Assembly (NCBI GenBank): GCA_946902875.1
Contig: OX336340.1
Location: 12,229,566 to 12,293,565, forward strand
Direction: 5' to 3'
Length of the DNA stretch: 64,000 nt
Origin: Nematopogon swammerdamellus
Lineage: Eukaryota; Arthropoda; Insecta; Lepidoptera; Adelidae
Shown: positions 59,491-64,000 of the stretch, piece by piece
Layout: the number at the start of each line of letters is the position of its first letter
How positions within the stretch are numbered: position 1 is the stretch's first letter
Translations under genes and position numbers: made by a program
Notes under the pieces: model-generated
Told to the model about the DNA's origin: nothing
The model's database searches: none
What the model saw: the letters and a program-made list of their open reading frames with translations, nothing else

Positions 59491-59737
59491 TTTTTTTTTT
59501 TTTATGGATACTGACACGGTTGGCTACATCACCTACAACATCCGTGATGTAAGCCCATAACACCGGGTGAACTTGGTGCCACGTCAGTGCTTCCCTTCGG
59601 TCGTGCCGGCTACACTGAACTGGACGGAAAACACAAACTATTTACATAGCCGTTTCGACCGACCTTTCATTCAGTGCGGTGGTACCAACCCGGGCGGGTT
59701 AAACCCTACCACCTAGTAATATAATAAGAAGGGAGTC
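59491..59737 (-). mobile_element. SINE A, minus strand, nested in the TA element
   Basis: T run, atggatactgacacggttgg, to gggttaaaccctaccacctag. A scrap of repeat F (tatcccttagtcgccttttac) follows. Confidence 0.8.
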
Positions 59738-59931
59738 ATATCCCTTAGTCGCCTTTTACGACATACACGAGGAGAGATGCAGTTTACCTTATGGGTACTA
59801 TACATACATTTTCTTTTACAGCGATATTTTCCCCTAGTGTAAGGAAATTTTCAAAATTGACAACCCTAATACTGCAGCAGCGACCTCCCACAAACGTCAT
59901 CCACGTTCATTTCAATCCTTGTCGCACTGTA

Positions 59932-62360
59932 AGTAATCTGTGGCAACGCGTCAACTGCATGATGATGTGTGTCCCTGACAACTCCGAAGTATCCATTGGA
60001 ACTTCAGAATTAACGTTTACCTACTCATATGTAATCGTTTAAAATGTTAGTCAAATACAATACGTGCGAATAAAATTCACAATAAATTATTCTTCGTTAT
60101 TTAAATAAATTTAATCATTATGTATACATAAATATCTTAAAATAACATGCATGCTTAATCAAATCAGATTTATGTGATTTTCCGTCATATCAACATTCAA
60201 CTATGAACATCAAATTAGTCACTGACCTATAAATCGGCAAAAATTGGAATGCATATTATAAGTAATTCGGTTTGTCTCTGCTTATAATAACAAAAAGGTT
60301 CTTTGTTATTAAGGTTCCGTACCAAAATGATAAAAACGAAACCCTAGTGAGACTTCGTTGGCAGTCTGTCAGTATATCCCCAGCCCCTTAACTTCTAAAC
60401 GATAAGTTTTAGGACAATTAAATTAATTAGGTACCTATGCGGACTCATTATTTTCTAACACACAATATTCCAGAGACGATTATACAAAGAAAAAAACATT
60501 TTACCAGTAACACAATTAAAGAAACCTCCAGTGAGTATGAGAAGTATACACTGAGTGAAGGGTATAGTGGTGGAAGGGATTAGCAGACGGTGAAATGTTC
60601 ACCGCACAATGACTCCAGCTAAAGGCTGTATACTTACCTAAATCAATTAAATTTGAATACGAAATACCTAGTGTAAATATTAAACAGGACAAAAGTAAGG
60701 CTTTTAGCGCCCACTGACATTTGCGTTAAAGACAAGCTAAGTGCGATCTTCACGAAATGTCACCGATTTATGTTTAAAGACCGCCTCACGAAGTGAGTGT
60801 GTGGTAAGTATTAACAATCAAACCTGCATAAAATAATTTAAACAAGCAGTTGCTTTGTGTTGGAAGAAGAATTCTGTAGACATCGTAACGTACATCTGTG
60901 AAAATAATATGAATGTGAAACATACTGAGTAAGATTGCCATTGTAGCGAGTAGACAAGAAGGCATTACATACTGTGTGCGTAGATATAGGTACGTTGGTT
61001 TTGGTTTGGTTTAAATAAATAAATTATCATTAAGCCTCGTTTGTGAATCACGGAATCAATTTAGAAACCAATGACCATTATTGCCCGAAGGCATCCGTGT
61101 CGCCGACGTAGATCATATAGCATTATTCGTATAAATCTGTCTCCTTGCGCATTTATCGGGGGCATATTATGCACATTAGCATCCGTGATCCGGCTCGTCT
61201 GCACTGCGATATAAAGAAGTGATCAATCAGGCCAATCATACCTACCTACACGTATTTGCGAGAAAAAAAAAGTAAATATGCTAAAAAAATGTTTCTTAAA
61301 ATTTCAAACATGAAATGTATGAAGAAATTTTGCTTCGAATTTTGCGTTTCTTTTTTTTTGCCGAATCGACTTAGTTTCCTATGCTAATTAAAACCGTCTA
61401 CGCTGCTTCGCTGCCGAAGCAGCTTATTTCATTTATATTTTAATTCATCCATCATAATTACTACTATACAAGCAACGGCCGAGATGCCTGTATGAGAGCC
61501 AAATTGCGGTGACTACATTTCTTCTACGATTTTGTATAAACATGTTTCTTGTTCTACGAAGAATATGTTTCTCGACGAGCCAGTGGAAGTAACGTCAAGA
61601 TAGAATTATACTAAAAGACGAATAACTCAATTTTATACGATCGTAGGGTGGAAGTGGCGGTCGTTAAATGTGACGTATTACGGTCGCTTGGAACGTGATA
61701 CGTACTTCGCCACAAATTGGATAAAGCTTAGTGAGCCGATTATGTTTATGGCAATAAAAATCGGCCGAGCAATCTGAATAAGAAAGCTCTAGATCGCACT
61801 TGAGAACTGATACAAGCAAGACTGAGTACTGTATAAATAAATAACCTCGTTTCATAAGTACGCACCGCCGCCGCCTGTTTAGCTAGACGCTATAACATTC
61901 GTGAACCAGTGTGGGTTATTTATTTATTTATTATATAACCGCACTACAGCCAAAGACAAATCGGCATATAAAGGATAGAGGAACAAAAATAAGCAACATT
62001 ATTGTTACAAACATAATCTTAAATACCGGTAAAGATGCCTCATCATCGTAAACTCCCTACTGGTGGAGGCTAGAATGCCTGACTCTGTATCGCGTGCTGT
62101 TAACTGATTTAGCTGAAGCAGCGCACGGCTTATACCTAATAGCCAATAGGTGACATACGCAGAACATTGGTCCGCGATTTCGGCACCACAAATACAGCGA
62201 GACCTCTCGCTCGGAGATAGTTATTTGGGCTGAACAACGTCACAGAACGGACACGGAGGGGTTGCTAATCGATCCGTTTAACAGTTTGAAAATATAAAAT
62301 AGAAAAAGAACGATCGTGTTGCTTCTAGTCTTGTAATCAACCATACCCGGGACATAAATG
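59932..62360. other. gene-free stretch
   Basis: A fragment of the repeat H end at about 60311-60360 (aggttccgtaccaaaatgat). Otherwise nothing recognisable. Confidence 0.35.
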
Positions 62361-62636
62361 GATGGGTAGAGACATTTCGATCTATAACTCTTTATAAAAT
62401 TACATGATTTAGGCAACGTAATGTAGAATAAACGTTTTATAAAACGCTACTACGAAAAACGAAGTTGTAAATAATTTTAGAAAAGTGGAGAAAATGCCGT
62501 AGTCGGGTATTCGATTTTTTATACACACCCGACTACAGCATTTTCTTCTACTGCTCTATATGATCAACTTACCTTGTTATTTCGTTAGTTTTTCGTAGTA
62601 GCGTTTTATAAAACGATCGAAATGTCTCTACCCATC
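62361..62636. mobile_element. three-tier palindromic element
   Basis: Outer arms 62361-62381/62616-62636 (perfect 21 bp), middle arms 62433-62460/62588-62615 (perfect 28 bp), inner arms 62489-62508/62527-62546 (one mismatch). Outer and middle arms touch on the right, but 51 bp separates them on the left. Confidence 0.8.
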
Positions 62637-62869
62637 GTACGGGTCTTATTATTATTTTATATTATATTGATCTATTTTTATTTATAAACCATTAAGTCTG
62701 GAATAACCTAGCTCTTGACAACGAAGGGGTGTGGCAATTGTTTTTTTTTTTTTCAAATCCAATAGCGCTATTTTGAATTTTTCATCTCAAAATCTAGCCG
62801 ATGACATGCGGAGTAACGAGACGAATCCAACAATGCCTCACATCTATCCTCACATATTGAATTCGTATA

Positions 62870-63324
62870 CAGGGTGTTGTAACGGCCAGTACATTAATTT
62901 CGCCAGCGCAATCCTTATGTTTTTCCGAGACAAAAAAGTAAATGAAGTTTTTCTGTAAAGTGTCTAGTTTTCGAGATATTAATTTTTGAAATTTATGTTT
63001 TCGTCAAGTGTAATTTGACCCGCGCGGGGGGAGGGTGCTGGCGCGGGAACGGTCGGGGTTGAAAAACTCACGCGCCGCCCGTCGCCACGCAGCCTCTCCT
63101 CGCTCCGTGCACTCGTCCTTGCTCGCTCACTCACCGCGCACCTTTCATTTCCACGTTCGTGCGGAACATTAGATCGTTTTACACTAAATTAATCAATTAG
63201 TTTGTATGAAAATTGTAACTTTATTGTAAAAGGGAATTCAGAAAAAAGTTGTTTGACTTTTTTGTTACTATCGATCCCAATAATCATTTCCTAAATTTAA
63301 TGTACTGGCCGTTACAACACCCTG
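62870..63324. mobile_element. TA-flanked MITE, perfect 28-bp inverted ends
   Basis: cagggtgttgtaacggccag (from 62870) is exactly inverted at 63297-63324, and TATA stands on both sides. The interior carries a GC-rich patch (about 63018-63110). No ORF. Confidence 0.85.
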
Positions 63325-63348
63325 TATAATTTAGGCTCTGTGAGGAAA

Positions 63349-63475
63349 CAGATGAACACACATACGTACATACTTACATATATACATACATGCATGCATG
63401 CATACTGTATATATTTTATATACATATATATATATATACATACATACATATATACATATTGCATATTGTATATAT
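63349..63475. repeat. (ATAC)n/(ATGC)n microsatellite
   Basis: Runs of catacata, catgcatg and tatata. The Tyr/Cys/Met-rich frames here are repeat artefacts. Confidence 0.8.
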
Positions 63476-63610
63476 TTATTGCACTCAAATAGAATATGGG
63501 CAAAAGGTAACACTTAATGCCTCTAGGCATTTTCTAACAGAATACCTTTGCCTTTGGGGTATGATATAATAACTGCTAGGTGAGTGGCGGAAAGAGATAT
63601 TATAAATATT
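63476..63610 (-). mobile_element. LINE 3' end, minus strand (copy 3 of the 4511 family)
   Basis: ttattgcactcaaatagaat and tttggggtatgata..ataactgctag match the 3' end of the copy at 4511-4600. Confidence 0.55.
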
Positions 63611-63718
63611 ATGATATGACAGATGTACGGGAATACAAAAGATAGAACATAAATATGAATAGTTTAAATACTATACCTATATACCAGATATATACATAAG
63701 ATAGACTAAACATACTTA

Positions 63719-63830
63719 GTTTTTACATATTATATATATATTTACATACTTACATATGTACATACATACATACATACATATATAGATACATACATTGTCA
63801 TACATTGTCATACATACATACATACTGCCA
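63719..63830. repeat. (ATAC)n microsatellite
   Basis: Repeated catacata and cattgtcata units. Confidence 0.8.
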
Positions 63831-64000
63831 TAGTAAAAGGAAGACGTTTTACAGCAACTGGCAAATATGGTTGCTATTACAAACCCTAAATCATTCCGTT
63901 TTTTCATGATTTGTGTATAACTACTTACTCGTAATAGCTGTGAACGAAAAAAGTAAATATGGGTTTGCCAAAATTCAGAATGTTGCTTATTTTCAAGGTA

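Larger units (their letters stand above)
58166..59929. mobile_element. TA-flanked DNA element, 1.76 kb, 34-bp inverted ends
   Basis: cagtgcgacaaggattgaaa (from 58166) returns inverted at the right end (59896-59929), with one mismatch over the repeat. TA flanks both sides, as for Tc1/mariner-like insertions. The largest internal frame is ~75 codons, so there is no transposase. A SINE A has inserted near the right end, and the left half is full of GCTGTT motifs. Confidence 0.75.

Noticed and set aside
63312..63907. Tyr/Cys/Met-rich frames near the window end
   Set aside because: Translations of ATAC and TACA microsatellites.

Overview
The window looks like AT-rich nuclear DNA from a moth or butterfly (Lepidoptera). 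I infer this from several things seen together: tRNA-headed SINEs, 3' tails of RTE- and CR1/Jockey-like LINEs ending in ATTCT repeats, interspersed repeats of types I remember as common in Lepidoptera (starts such as accgacttcaaaaaaggagg, ccggccaagtgcgag and gttgcccgcggcttcg), TA-flanked inverted-repeat elements, and no long ORFs apart from one transposase. The species cannot be named from the sequence.

Layout. 0-2.4 kb: a long Mutator-like transposase ORF whose 3' end runs into a 247-bp tandem repeat that carries both splice signals in every unit. 2.4-16.4 kb: an inverted-repeat element, SINEs, LINE C-terminal remnants, and a 275-bp and a 505-bp inverted-repeat element. 16.7-25.6 kb: short hairpins, a Helitron/PIF1-type helicase remnant next to a 130-bp tandem array, and two small palindromes with the same arms but oppositely oriented loops. 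26-30 kb: foldback elements, an RTE C-terminus, and a 1.4-kb element built on ~300-bp tandem units. 30-41 kb: more SINEs and remnants of a non-LTR-like family with a QRIS motif. 40.4-41.3 kb: a CpG-rich stretch ending in a candidate first coding exon with a strong splice donor; this is the only hint of a host gene. 43-58 kb: repeats, a perfect 39-bp-stem hairpin, nested insertions and further CpG-rich stretches. 58-64 kb: a 1.76-kb TA-flanked element, a three-tier palindrome, a 455-bp TA-flanked element and microsatellites.

The coding relics do not form a pathway. They are independent mobile elements at different stages of decay: DNA transposon (Mutator-like), rolling-circle type helicase (Helitron/PIF1), and non-LTR retrotransposons (RTE-like, CR1/Jockey-like, and the QRIS family). 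SINEs are the commonest passengers. Two SINE families (here A and B) share a co-linear central core but have different tRNA-like heads and different 3' tails, which suggests a modular superfamily. If a host gene is present, most of the window is its intron or flanking DNA.

Limits: all family names come from motif recognition by eye. No database search, folding or alignment program was run, and edges of degenerate repeats are approximate.
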